Shown: one piece after another, positions 30,272-38,069 of the stretch
Numbering within the stretch: the first letter of the stretch is position 1
Layout of the letters: every line of letters starts with the position of its first letter
Virus record (IMG/VR): IMGVR_UViG_3300024518_000793
Coordinates: 1-40,780 of that record
Length of the DNA stretch: 40,780 nt
Reading direction: 5' to 3' (one strand)
Source of the DNA: a virus
Notes under the pieces: model-generated
What the model saw: only the letters and a program-made list of their open reading frames with translations
The model's database searches: none
What the model was told of the DNA's origin: nothing
Program-made: the position numbers and the translations under genes

Positions 30272-31920
30272 TACTCTTCTCCTTCGTCATCAAATGGGTT
30301 TCGTTCTAGTTCTACTTGCTCTAAAGTTCCTGTATCTGGGTGATATAAAACATCTAAAGTTTGCCCTACATTCTGCCCTGACTTACGGGACTTTAAAACT
30401 CTTACGGTTGTAGTCCTAGCTTCCTCTACATCCTCAGCCTGTTGGTCTCTCTCCAACCCTATGATCACATTAGACCACTGTTTGATAGCACCAGATCCTT
30501 TAGCGTCATCAATCTTAACACGTCCACCCTCTTCAGCAGGGGTAGACTTACTGTCTGATTTTCTAGTGTGTGAAATAACTTGTAGGTTAAAGTTAAGCTC
30601 ACGGGTCATAGAAGAAAGGTTCTTCATTATTTGTTCCCCGATAGCGTTCGCTTCAAAACCTGCACCGTCCGTGAATACTGTAAGGTGGTCCAAGAATATA
30701 ATCTTACAACCAAGCCCCGCAACCATGTGTCGTACAGTAGCTTCCACAGCAGAGTAATCATCGTGACCAAAATGATCATAAAGATACAACTGTTCACTAT
30801 TAGCGAGGTCTGCCAAGGCTTGTTCTTTTTCCTCTTCATCGTATTCAATCTTAGGTGAGTTAAAACATTTCCCCGCCATTTTACCAGCAATGTCAACAAC
30901 GGTCTCATGTGCTTCTTCCTCTAGGAGGATTGCTCCCACCTTGTGATCTGTAGTTTTTAATATGTGACCTATGATAGCCTTAAAGAACTCTGTCTTACCC
31001 ATACCAGAACCAGCCAGCCAAACCCACACCTGACACATTAGGAGTCCATAGGTTAACTCATAAAGTCTATTCCAAGGAAGCTCAATACCCCACTCAGGTT
31101 TCTCTCCGACTCTTGGGAGTACGTCAGCCACAGAAACAATACCATCAGGTCTATATTCTTTAGCATTCCATACTTGATCTATAACGGCAGCACTCTCACC
31201 GTTGTTTAAACACTCATTAGCATCCTTCAAAGGTAACTTAGCGATCTTACATTTACCTGGTGTAAACATTAGGGCAACCTCACGGGCTGCTTCTTGACCA
31301 GGTTCATCCATATCGAACATAAGAACAATGTCTTCAAAGTTCTCTTCCAGCCATGCCAGTTGACTTCCTATAGCGCGAACGGCTCCTTTAGCTCCAGTTG
31401 GAACGGAAACGACAGGCCATTTATTCCCTTGTAGCTGGGCCACAGACATTGCATCTATTTCGCCTTCAGTGATAACGATCTTCTTACCTTTAGACCACAA
31501 CTGTTGACCAAACAAACGAGGTTTCTTAGTTTCCCCTAGAAACATAAAGTCTTTATCTGTAGTTCTTATTTTTTGTGCTACTTTATGGCCGTCCTTATCA
31601 TAGTAAGGGAAAGCTAACCCATAACCACTATCCTTAGTCTTCACGACCTGGACACCCCATTTCTTAACAGTAGCTAAGGTCAGCCCCCTGACAGCCTTAT
31701 GTTCTCCTGTAAGCAGGTTGGATTGCTTTCCCTTCGGACGTGTAGAGACCTTTGCAGTCTCTCCCTCTGGTGGATAGAAGTGGTTGCAAGAGAAGCAGAA
31801 ACCATCTCCTGCTTCATAGAGAACCTTCGCGTCCGATGAACCACACTCATCACACGGAAGTCTGCTTTCCACTACTATACCATTTTCTTCAGAGGCTGTA
31901 TCTTGCATAAGTCTTTCCAT
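30271..31920 (-). CDS. Primase-helicase (T7 gp4-like)
   Basis: A 549-aa bifunctional replisome protein. Zinc-binding cysteines are at 23, 26, 42 and 45 (LPCDECGSSD, FCFSC). The TOPRIM primase core has VITEGEIDAMS (near 150) and MFDMDEPG (near 201). The RecA-type helicase has GSGMGKT (304-310), KIIFLDHLT and later Gln/Arg motifs. Length is near T7 gp4 (566 aa). A second ATG at 31908 has GGAAAG just upstream and could give a 4-residue-shorter form. It overlaps the HTH gene by 32 nt. Confidence 0.95.
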   Translation of the reverse strand: MERLMQDTASEENGIVVESRLPCDECGSSDAKVLYEAGDGFCFSCNHFYPPEGETAKVSTRPKGKQSNLLTGEHKAVRGLTLATVKKWGVQVVKTKDSGYGLAFPYYDKDGHKVAQKIRTTDKDFMFLGETKKPRLFGQQLWSKGKKIVITEGEIDAMSVAQLQGNKWPVVSVPTGAKGAVRAIGSQLAWLEENFEDIVLMFDMDEPGQEAAREVALMFTPGKCKIAKLPLKDANECLNNGESAAVIDQVWNAKEYRPDGIVSVADVLPRVGEKPEWGIELPWNRLYELTYGLLMCQVWVWLAGSGMGKTEFFKAIIGHILKTTDHKVGAILLEEEAHETVVDIAGKMAGKCFNSPKIEYDEEEKEQALADLANSEQLYLYDHFGHDDYSAVEATVRHMVAGLGCKIIFLDHLTVFTDGAGFEANAIGEQIMKNLSSMTRELNFNLQVISHTRKSDSKSTPAEEGGRVKIDDAKGSGAIKQWSNVIIGLERDQQAEDVEEARTTTVRVLKSRKSGQNVGQTLDVLYHPDTGTLEQVELERNPFDDEGEE

Positions 31921-32095
31921 TTCTATCTTGTTTCATTTCAGTCTTAATCTTCAACCCTGGGCGGTTCTTAATACCTCGCTTCAAGTCTCTAATAACAGTA
32001 GAGATATCATAACAATTATATAAGCCAAGGGCTTCTAGTCTAGATATTGTACCTAACTCTTTTAGGTGCCTGTAAATCTCATCTCTAATACTCAT
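31889..32095 (-). CDS. Small helix-turn-helix protein
   Basis: A 68-aa winged-helix-like protein: IRDEIYRHLKELGTISRLEA, then YDISTVIRDLKRGIK and a beta end, IKTEMKQDRNGKTYARYSL. This fits the small phage helix-turn-helix family in which the recognition helix reads like STVIRDL. ATG 32095 has GAGGG upstream; an earlier ATG lies within the lysozyme-like gene. It could bind DNA to control phage or host transcription. Confidence 0.8.
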   Translation of the reverse strand: MSIRDEIYRHLKELGTISRLEALGLYNCYDISTVIRDLKRGIKNRPGLKIKTEMKQDRNGKTYARYSL

Positions 32096-32112
32096 TATAT
32101 AACCCTCTCTTT

Positions 32113-32511
32113 TTAATTGCAAGCTTTATTTAATTTAATTAATCTGTCATAGGAAATAACCTCAGCATCGGGGAACATATCCCTTAGCTCATCAACGATT
32201 TCGGGCAACACAGCTTCTTGTGCAGCCGTCATATTATCGGCTAACCTCTTAAGTCTCTTATCTTTACCCCCAGACCACTTAATGATTACCGAATGTTTGT
32301 TGTGTCTCTTTAGTCCCGCTGCGAATTCCTCTAGTTCCCTCCCACACTCTACATTACCATCAGGTTCTATAAAATAGTGAAAGCAGGGCCCCAGGAATCC
32401 ATTCTTTATATCTTTCATATATGCCTGTCCTGACGTGATGTTCTCTTCGGGATAAGTTCCCGTTGACATCACTACAATGTACTTAGTTTCTTCACGTTGC
32501 TTCATGAGCAT
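32113..32511 (-). CDS. T7-lysozyme homologue lacking catalytic residues
   Basis: A 132-aa protein in the T7 gene 3.5 position. MKQREETKYIVVMSTGT aligns with T7 lysozyme (KQREST-AIFVHCSAT), CFHYFIEPDGNVECGR with GYHFIIKRDGTVEAGR, and the final NKAC with PKAC. T7 lysozyme is both a zinc amidase (His17, His122, Cys130; Tyr46, Lys128) and an inhibitor of T7 RNA polymerase that uses its N-terminus. Here His17 is Met, Tyr46 is Phe and no His aligns with 122, while Lys128 and Cys130 equivalents and KQRE remain. Probably inactive as amidase but possibly still a transcription regulator. Start 32511 has GAGGTG upstream. Confidence 0.75.
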   Translation of the reverse strand: MLMKQREETKYIVVMSTGTYPEENITSGQAYMKDIKNGFLGPCFHYFIEPDGNVECGRELEEFAAGLKRHNKHSVIIKWSGGKDKRLKRLADNMTAAQEAVLPEIVDELRDMFPDAEVISYDRLIKLNKACN

Positions 32512-32950
32512 AGATATACACCTCTGTTCTCTCTTGTTCTCCTGGCTCTGCGAAACGCTTAGACGACACTAAATTAATAATGATGTCATCGTCTGTCCAA
32601 AAGTTTTTATCTGTTAAAATATCCAAAGGTGCCTTTACAAAGTTATCAGCGTCCCCTCTAGGGTACTCCTTCTTTGAGGTCTTAGCCTTCAGTACAATCT
32701 GTTCTACTACCACTGTTAGGTATAAATCAAGAGCTTCGTTCTGTTCCTTAATCTTAGCCACGGCTTCCTTACGCCATGCTGTGTACTTCTTACCGTAGTA
32801 AACTGACACAAACTTCCCTCTTACCGCAAACTTAGGTCTTGAAGCTGGCACAGGGTTGAATAAGAAAGAGGCCCCCAAAGTGGGAGCCCCTAACATATCT
32901 TTGATCTTACCTACTACATCCTTAGGATGCAAAGTCAGGTTCGTCATCAT
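32492..32950 (-). CDS. rusA: RusA-type Holliday junction resolvase
   Basis: A 152-aa protein with YPRGDADNFVKAPLDIL followed by NFWTDDDIIINLVSSKRF. These carry the RusA acidic residues (D-DN--K---D-L, then DD) that bind metal at four-way junctions. T7 uses an unrelated endonuclease (gp3) near this place, so RusA probably does the same job of resolving branched DNA. Start is 32950 (or 32947), with GAGGAAG just upstream; it overlaps the SSB end by 29 nt. A longer frame inside SSB is out of character. Confidence 0.85.
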   Translation of the reverse strand: MMTNLTLHPKDVVGKIKDMLGAPTLGASFLFNPVPASRPKFAVRGKFVSVYYGKKYTAWRKEAVAKIKEQNEALDLYLTVVVEQIVLKAKTSKKEYPRGDADNFVKAPLDILTDKNFWTDDDIIINLVSSKRFAEPGEQERTEVYIYAHEAT

Positions 32951-33617
32951 TATCTTCCTCTTCATCAAATGAACTTGTCGTTGTCGTTTGGGTTTCTTCT
33001 TGTGCGTCAGAGTCATCATACTCGTAACCACCCTCGTCTTCGTCATCAAATGCAGACTCTGCTCCGTATTGTACTAACTCTAGTAGTCGGATTGCGTCTA
33101 AGTAAAACGCACGACCTGCTCCAGCCTTAGGATTGACATAGATATCGCCTAAAGTGAATGCCATACGGATCGTTGATCCTGTGCTGATACCAAGAGCCTT
33201 CTTAATAGGTGTCCCCTTACTATCTTCAACGCGAAGCTTGCGTTCCCACTGTTCGTTGGTTTTCTTATTGATACCTGAAGCCTTCGTTTTGGCTTTTAGT
33301 GCTACCAATTCAGTCTCTTCGCCTTCTTCATCGAACACAACACGGTAAAGAGGATTAATAGTAATGTCCACTTTCTTGCCCGCTTTGAGTTGTTTCTTCT
33401 TGAACGCTTCAGCTTCTTTTTCGATAGCAGGAACCATATCGTCAAAACGCTTTAGTAGGTCTTTAACTTTTGGATCGTTCTTGTTCAAACGGATCTCACA
33501 TTTATATGAGCCATCAGCGTCTGGGTATTGGTCAGTACCATAGTCTACCTTGTCGATAGCTGGGTAAGGGCCTACAATACCCTTTGGTGTAACAATTTGT
33601 TCTTTCTTGTCAGTCAT
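32922..33617 (-). CDS. Single-stranded DNA-binding protein (T7 gp2.5-like)
   Basis: A 231-aa protein like T7 gp2.5: TPKGIVGPYPAIDKVDYG at the start, KCEIRLNKNDPKVKDLLK, KVDITINPLYRVV, IRMAFTLGDIYVNPKAG and FYLDAIRLLELV, then a long acidic tail (EDEGGYEYDDSDAQEE, EEEDNDDEPDF). The tail contacts the polymerase and primase-helicase in T7. The first gene of the well-recognised replication set. Confidence 0.92.
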   Translation of the reverse strand: MTDKKEQIVTPKGIVGPYPAIDKVDYGTDQYPDADGSYKCEIRLNKNDPKVKDLLKRFDDMVPAIEKEAEAFKKKQLKAGKKVDITINPLYRVVFDEEGEETELVALKAKTKASGINKKTNEQWERKLRVEDSKGTPIKKALGISTGSTIRMAFTLGDIYVNPKAGAGRAFYLDAIRLLELVQYGAESAFDDEDEGGYEYDDSDAQEETQTTTTSSFDEEEDNDDEPDFAS

Positions 33618-33631
33618 ATTAGTTTTTCCTC

Positions 33632-33778
33632 TTAGTTTAAAATTGAATGCTTCTGTTCCAACATACTATAGTTAATCCCTAAATCTGTCAAGGTCATAAT
33701 TCTGTCTACGGGAACGATACCTGTTGTCTCCAACATATCTACGGTATCATTAATAATCGTTTCGTTACTTGAGCTCAT
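33632..33778 (-). CDS. Small 48-aa hypothetical protein
   Basis: ATG 33778 overlaps the previous gene end by 14 nt and has AAGGAA about 10 nt upstream. The frame reads MSSSNETIINDTVDMLETTG followed by IVPVDRIMTLTDLGINYS and ends LEQKHSILN. It fills the gap before SSB exactly (15 bp between). The helical, charged sequence looks natural. No family recognised. Confidence 0.6.
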   Translation of the reverse strand: MSSSNETIINDTVDMLETTGIVPVDRIMTLTDLGINYSMLEQKHSILN

Positions 33779-34037
33779 TTTTCATGTATTCCTTAAGTGC
33801 TTTTAGTTGTTGTCTATGACCTTGATCTATGGTCTCTTTCATTATGTTGTCTGCTACCGTCAGAACCTCGTGTGGCTTAATATCAAAGCGCTCACACATC
33901 ATCAGCCAAAGGACAGCTAAAGAAACCACATGGTCCTCTTTTCTAAGGTGTTGGATTGCATCAATAATGATGAAACAAACCTTCTGTACTCTAGTGGCGT
34001 TGGGTGCTATTAGTATATTAAATCTTCCTATTCCCAT
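33765..34037 (-). CDS. Hypothetical protein after RNA polymerase, 90 aa
   Basis: A 90-aa mostly helical protein (GRFNILIAPNATRVQKVCFI, EDHVVSLAVLWLMMCERFD, IKPHEVLTVADNIMKETI). AGGAGG lies 6 nt before ATG 34037. It is the first intact gene after RNA polymerase and its phage promoter, the place of T7 genes 1.1-1.7. The APNATRV start and LCER-like middle recur, as I recall, in T7-like phages of the sea, but no function is known. Confidence 0.8.
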   Translation of the reverse strand: MGIGRFNILIAPNATRVQKVCFIIIDAIQHLRKEDHVVSLAVLWLMMCERFDIKPHEVLTVADNIMKETIDQGHRQQLKALKEYMKNELK

Positions 34038-34193
34038 GCACTTCCTCCTATGTTTTTCGTTAAGGTACCTGCAGGAGAACCTTTAGAGACCCCATGCCTA
34101 GTTACTTTGTTGTATAATACACCTTCTCTAACATAGTACAAGGTTCTCAAAAAAAGTAGCTCTAGGTAGTTTTTTATATGTAGGGTTGCCCAT
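34028..34193 (-). pseudogene. Broken HNH-type endonuclease N-terminus
   Basis: ATG 34193 has a fine GGAGG ribosome site but the frame stops after 21 codons (GNPTYKKLPRATFFENLVLC). The overlapping frame then continues with YYVREGVLYNKVTRHGVSKG, SPAGTLTKN and ends at 34028 just inside the next gene. GVLYNKV---G---GSPAGTL-KN is the N-terminal pattern of phage HNH homing endonucleases, without any catalytic part. The simplest reading is a frameshifted, truncated remnant next to RNA polymerase. The 21-aa peptide could instead be a real micro-gene. Confidence 0.4.
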
Positions 34194-34210
34194 TATTTCG
34201 TCCTCCAACA

Positions 34211-34230
34211 TCTTATAATGTCGATTAAGC
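34211..34230 (-). promoter_or_regulatory. Putative phage RNA polymerase promoter after gene 1
   Basis: The minus strand reads GCTTAATCGACATTATAAGA just 13 bp past the RNA polymerase stop and continues TGTTGGAGGACGAAAT. Apart from one base (C for T) it equals the 36-nt cassette at 3180-3213. It would start the replication transcript, as T7 promoters after gene 1 do. Confidence 0.65.
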
Positions 34231-34243
34231 CTATTTACGTAGT

Positions 34244-36658
34244 TTAAGCAAAGAAGAAGTCAGACTGTAAAACTTCCTCAATATCTAGTGTGCCCTTTTT
34301 AGGCGGCTTAGGGATACTATCAGGGTCACTAACCTGAGTTTTAATTTCTTCATAGAAATTATGCAACACATCAGTATCTCTATGGATCTGCACAAAAGCA
34401 TGTCTTAATAAGAGAGCAAGCTTAGAAGTATCTGCTGCGTGGGTCCCAAAACTATCATGAACCATAGCTAGGTCTAGGACCTCATTAGATTCTGCTAGAT
34501 TTACTGTTCTTATCAAGTGTGCCGCATCACATGAGTGCACAAAATTAGGGCTAATAGCTGCAGACATACGTTTCTTATTAATCTTATCGCTATTGTTCGT
34601 CTTTAACTTGGTTGAATAAAAGGTACCTGCAATCTCTGTGCGGACACGGGAAGTACAGGCTTGTTTATACTCTTGTAGTACAGGAAACCCCACAGGTGTT
34701 GTCCAGTGAACTGGTAAGTTCTCGGCTGCAGCTATCTTAGCAACTTTCTGTAACCATTCCATGGCCTCAGCAGCAGAAACAACAATTTCACCCAAACTCT
34801 CTTTAATCATTTGACCTAAGAAAATACACTCTCTGAACCCATCCTCAGCAAAAAGGGGCGTTTCAAGCCCATCATCTTTCCAAGATTGTAGCTCAGTCAT
34901 AAGCTGTTGCGTGAAGCCTGTTAGGGTGGCCCCGTAAGGCATCGTCATAGTAGGACGCTTAACTAACTTACGAGAAATAAAGCCCTTCCAAGGTAAAGCT
35001 AAAGGATCCTTAGACTCATCCAGCTTTCTTATTAGGACATCGGCTACTTCACGGTAGATATCTGCGGGTTCATCTAACGGCACCAGGTTAGTGGCTTTGC
35101 CCCCAATAGGATCCCTCAGCATAGCAGAGAAATTCTGTAGACCATTACAAGAGCCATCTAAAGCCACAGGTAGATGACTAATAAAATTCTCAGGGTCTTC
35201 TATAAAGTCTCTCCATTCTAAACAGAAGGCGAGGAACTGCCAAGGCTTATCTGCCTCTGTCCACCACTTGTTATCAAAGGGAGCCTTAGCACAGGCAATT
35301 ATCTTATCCTGGTGTTCCTGGGTCCACTCAACACGAGCCTGTAAGGTAACTTTATCAAATCCAAATAGGTTAGAACCATGTAAGGCAAGCCATGCACCAC
35401 TCTCATCGTCTACTGGTTTACCCTCTGCGAATGTTAAGAGAGCTTTCGTGCTATCATCGCCCTGAGGTGTTAAATATACTTGCGCTGGATACACACGGCC
35501 CCTGAAGTCTAAACTATAAACAAAGTACAAGCATTCTTCATCCACAAACTTCTTGGCAACCTGTAGCTTCTTACGTAGCGATAAGAATTTTGATCTCTGT
35601 CTAATGTTTTCTGTGTATGTAATGGCGGCTTGCTTTCTCCATTGAAAACGTGCTGCTTCATTTGTTGCAATGTCTAATGGTGTAGGTGGCAAAACAGCTT
35701 CTTCTCCTGTTGGTAATCCCCCGATTGAGAAATCATTATCTGCGGCCTGTGTCATTAATTCGTATATCTCTTTATTCACTTTCCATTTAGTTTTTTGTAG
35801 GTGGTTTATAGACTGGAATACTTCCCACATGTCCACACCATTAAGATCTTCTAGATAATTAAAGTTTGTTCTACGTACTAAAGAGCCGTGTATAAAGGGA
35901 GACCAGAACCCACCATTGTGTGAGCTCGTCCAATCTTTAGGAGGGACTAGCATAGGCATTATAACAGGCTGCAGTAATTCACAAGCTGCATTGTAAGACT
36001 TTAACCATTCAGTAGTTTTAGCTGTAGGCTGTACCAGAATAGATTTCCTCTTGGATCCATTCATGCCTAGAGGCTTAAACATCTCCACTAGGCCCGTGTG
36101 CTCAATGATTAAAGATAACATCAAGGCCCCAATGGTGTGCTTCTCCTGTATAGTGAACTTAATTAAAGCAATGTCATCTTTTTGGGCGGAGTGTCTTAAC
36201 ACGGTCCGTACATGTCTTTCGTTATTAGAGCGTTTTAATACGTCTCTCTTAACCTTCTTGTAATGGTTAGGGGATTCCTCTTTGAATTTTAAATAGTTTT
36301 TCTCATTTTCTATTTGAGACCCAATAGCCAGCGTGACCTGTGGGAAGGTTCTACGGTCAGACATTTTATCCAATAATACTTTTAAACTAAGGAAGGCCAC
36401 AACATCGGAAGGCATATCTTTAATAAACTTATGCGCCGCATGGTGTCTACCCGCAGATTTAGCTTGGGCAACCTTATAAGCATCTAAACCTTTAACGAGA
36501 GGTTCAAAAGCTTCACGCATTATCCGTAGAGTTCCACTAGTGGTACTCTCTAGGCCATTATCCTTAGCCGCTTGGACTTCCTCACGGAAACGGGCCACAC
36601 CCATTCCACGCATTTCTTCTTCTAAGTCAATCTGTCTGTCAAATATATCTTTAGTCAT
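34244..36658 (-). CDS. T7-like single-subunit RNA polymerase
   Basis: An 804-aa polymerase, shorter than T7's 883. Catalytic parts: LDGSCNGLQNFSAMLRD (first metal Asp), KRPTMTMPYGATLTGFTQQL (Lys and Tyr of the fingers helix) and MVHDSFGTHAA (Asp735). The C-terminus ends SDFFFA, like the T7 foot SDFAFA that reaches the active site. It should read the promoters at 34211, 24562, 3311 and 3194. It lies behind integrase and a 72-aa gene, an order known from integrase-bearing marine T7-like phages. Confidence 0.97.
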   Translation of the reverse strand: MTKDIFDRQIDLEEEMRGMGVARFREEVQAAKDNGLESTTSGTLRIMREAFEPLVKGLDAYKVAQAKSAGRHHAAHKFIKDMPSDVVAFLSLKVLLDKMSDRRTFPQVTLAIGSQIENEKNYLKFKEESPNHYKKVKRDVLKRSNNERHVRTVLRHSAQKDDIALIKFTIQEKHTIGALMLSLIIEHTGLVEMFKPLGMNGSKRKSILVQPTAKTTEWLKSYNAACELLQPVIMPMLVPPKDWTSSHNGGFWSPFIHGSLVRRTNFNYLEDLNGVDMWEVFQSINHLQKTKWKVNKEIYELMTQAADNDFSIGGLPTGEEAVLPPTPLDIATNEAARFQWRKQAAITYTENIRQRSKFLSLRKKLQVAKKFVDEECLYFVYSLDFRGRVYPAQVYLTPQGDDSTKALLTFAEGKPVDDESGAWLALHGSNLFGFDKVTLQARVEWTQEHQDKIIACAKAPFDNKWWTEADKPWQFLAFCLEWRDFIEDPENFISHLPVALDGSCNGLQNFSAMLRDPIGGKATNLVPLDEPADIYREVADVLIRKLDESKDPLALPWKGFISRKLVKRPTMTMPYGATLTGFTQQLMTELQSWKDDGLETPLFAEDGFRECIFLGQMIKESLGEIVVSAAEAMEWLQKVAKIAAAENLPVHWTTPVGFPVLQEYKQACTSRVRTEIAGTFYSTKLKTNNSDKINKKRMSAAISPNFVHSCDAAHLIRTVNLAESNEVLDLAMVHDSFGTHAADTSKLALLLRHAFVQIHRDTDVLHNFYEEIKTQVSDPDSIPKPPKKGTLDIEEVLQSDFFFA

Positions 36659-36694
36659 TCTTTTAATATCCCTGTAAAGTGGTACCTAGCGTTG

Positions 36695-36913
36695 TTAATT
36701 TATACGCCATAAGCGCATCTTACTCGTACCTGTATAACGAACTGAAAACTTTAGCCCTAATCGTGAACCATACTTCCTAAAAGTATTATGTACGGTCTTC
36801 TGCTGCTCTAAAGTCATACCTCCTAAAAACAAGCTATCACCTACTTTCATAGACTTAACGTCATATTTGTAACGTGTATAACTAGGTATTTTAATGTTTG
36901 TATCAAATTTCAT
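36695..36913 (-). CDS. Small conserved-type phage protein, 72 aa
   Basis: ATG 36913 with GGAGGA upstream. It reads MKFDTNIKIPSYTRYKYDVK, MKVGDSLFLGGMTLEQQKTV, then KFSVRYTGTSKMRLWRIN. The pattern I-IP---Y-----M-VGDS-F, then a helix, then FS-R-----RLWRI is that of a small protein common in phages (I recall it as a DUF without known role). It lies 2 bp after integrase and 36 bp before RNA polymerase. A longer frame inside integrase lacks a ribosome site. Confidence 0.8.
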   Translation of the reverse strand: MKFDTNIKIPSYTRYKYDVKSMKVGDSLFLGGMTLEQQKTVHNTFRKYGSRLGLKFSVRYTGTSKMRLWRIN

Positions 36914-36914
36914 T

Positions 36915-37709
36915 CTATTCCTCCAATAAGTTAATGGCTTCCTGCAGATTAGCAGGGGCAAGGTGGGCGTATCTCATAGTCATCTGAATATTCTTGTGTC
37001 CCATTAGCTTCATAATGGTTGTGATCTCTACTCCTTTCTGTATCAGGCGGGACGCAAAGGTATGTCTACAGGCATAAGGGACAAACTCAGGGTCATCTAT
37101 TTTTAGCGTCTGCTTACAGACATTCCAAGTGTAATTTAATAAAGCTGGTGTGATAGAACAAAGACACTCAAACCTGACGTGATTAGCTAAAATAGAGTTG
37201 GCTCGATTAGTTAGGGGTATTCTCCTTGTGGTTCCGTTCTTAGTATCCGATACCAAAACCCACCTATCTTCTACATCCAACTCCCTTAAACCCCGAATCT
37301 CAGAAGGTCTCAATCCTGTATCAATCATCACTACAAGAAAATCTCTAATAGCTACAGGGCTGAAAGCTAACATAGCCTGCTCCTCAACCTTACTTAGGAA
37401 TCTAATCCTACCTGGTGCTTCCTTCTGATACTCTAGCTTCAATAGCTTATCCGTATAACCCCGATCATAAGCAAACTGTTGCATCTTAGAGAATACACTT
37501 AGCTTTCTATTTATTGTCGCTGGGGTGTTCCCGATAGACAAGCAGTGATCTATAAGATCATCTAGGTCTGTCTGTTGGATGTCTTTGATATTCGTGCGAG
37601 TTCCGAAGAAGTCTATAACACCACCAAGACGGGAGCTCATAGATTTAGAAGACTTTGCGTTCTTCCAATACCTGTCCCATACTTTCTTTTCTATCTCTTT
37701 TAAGTTCAT
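36915..37709 (-). CDS. int: Tyrosine integrase
   Basis: A 264-aa tyrosine recombinase. An N-terminal SAM-like core-binding domain covers residues about 1-100 (DDLIDHCLSIGNTPATINRK). Catalytic parts: DTGLRPSEIRGL (Arg), VLVSDTKNGTTRRIPL (Lys), YACRHTFASRL (Arg; the usual first His of HxxR is Tyr), LMGHKNIQMTMRYAHL (His and nucleophile Tyr). No clear arm-binding domain precedes it, so it is compact. It could integrate the genome at a host tRNA; a candidate attP lies at 2493-2518. Its ATG overlaps the stop of the 36-aa gene. Confidence 0.95.
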   Translation of the reverse strand: MNLKEIEKKVWDRYWKNAKSSKSMSSRLGGVIDFFGTRTNIKDIQQTDLDDLIDHCLSIGNTPATINRKLSVFSKMQQFAYDRGYTDKLLKLEYQKEAPGRIRFLSKVEEQAMLAFSPVAIRDFLVVMIDTGLRPSEIRGLRELDVEDRWVLVSDTKNGTTRRIPLTNRANSILANHVRFECLCSITPALLNYTWNVCKQTLKIDDPEFVPYACRHTFASRLIQKGVEITTIMKLMGHKNIQMTMRYAHLAPANLQEAINLLEE

Positions 37710-37816
37710 TTTTTTACTACCCTTTCAAAAACATTATCTTTTGGCAGTACATTTGAACAAAGCCAAACACTAGAAAATGGTGGATTAAGGCTTGGTTTAG
37801 GGTCATCAAATTTCAT
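37706..37816 (-). CDS. Small 36-aa protein coupled to integrase
   Basis: ATG 37816 has GGGAGG upstream and overlaps the previous gene by 11 nt. It reads MKFDDPKPSLNPPFSSVWLC followed by SNVLPKDNVFERVVKK. Its TGA overlaps the integrase ATG (ATGA), so translation of integrase may depend on it. It might be a small directionality factor by position, but the sequence offers no support for that. Confidence 0.55.
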   Translation of the reverse strand: MKFDDPKPSLNPPFSSVWLCSNVLPKDNVFERVVKK

Positions 37817-37991
37817 CCTCTAATCCTCCCTTAATAAAACTTAAGCCTAAACTGCCCCAAGACTCTCTGAACCAGTGCCAAAAGTAATCTTCGTGATGGA
37901 TTCCATCATTTCTGGATATTGACACACTTTCAGTACCGTCTTCGCTTTCTAACGTTATAGTTAGCGTCTGTTTATAATTTGGTTTTTTCAT
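37806..37991 (-). CDS. Small acidic early protein, 61 aa
   Basis: A 61-aa protein (KKPNYKQTLTITLESEDGTE, SVSISRNDGIHHEDYFWHW, SLGLSFIKGGLEDEI) with beta strands first and Trp-rich later. It lies between a 22-aa zinc-type ORF and the 36-aa gene, with overlap to the latter. Early position; no family recognised. Confidence 0.75.
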   Translation of the reverse strand: MKKPNYKQTLTITLESEDGTESVSISRNDGIHHEDYFWHWFRESWGSLGLSFIKGGLEDEI

Positions 37992-37994
37992 TCT

Positions 37995-38063
37995 CTAATC
38001 CTCATCTCGGTTATAAATTAAATCAGTACTTCCGCAATTTCCGCAAATGGTGTAAAACAGCAT
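37995..38063 (-). CDS. Micro-ORF with CxxC, 22 aa
   Basis: ATG 38063 with GGGGGAG 9 nt upstream gives MLFYTICGNCGSTDLIYNR then DED. CGNCGSTDL is the first knuckle of a zinc ribbon; a second pair is absent, so it would need to dimerise or is a truncated remnant. It fills the gap between the 112-aa and 61-aa genes. Accepted because of ribosome site and protein-like sequence, with caution. Confidence 0.4.
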   Translation of the reverse strand: MLFYTICGNCGSTDLIYNRDED

Positions 38064-38069
38064 TAACCA

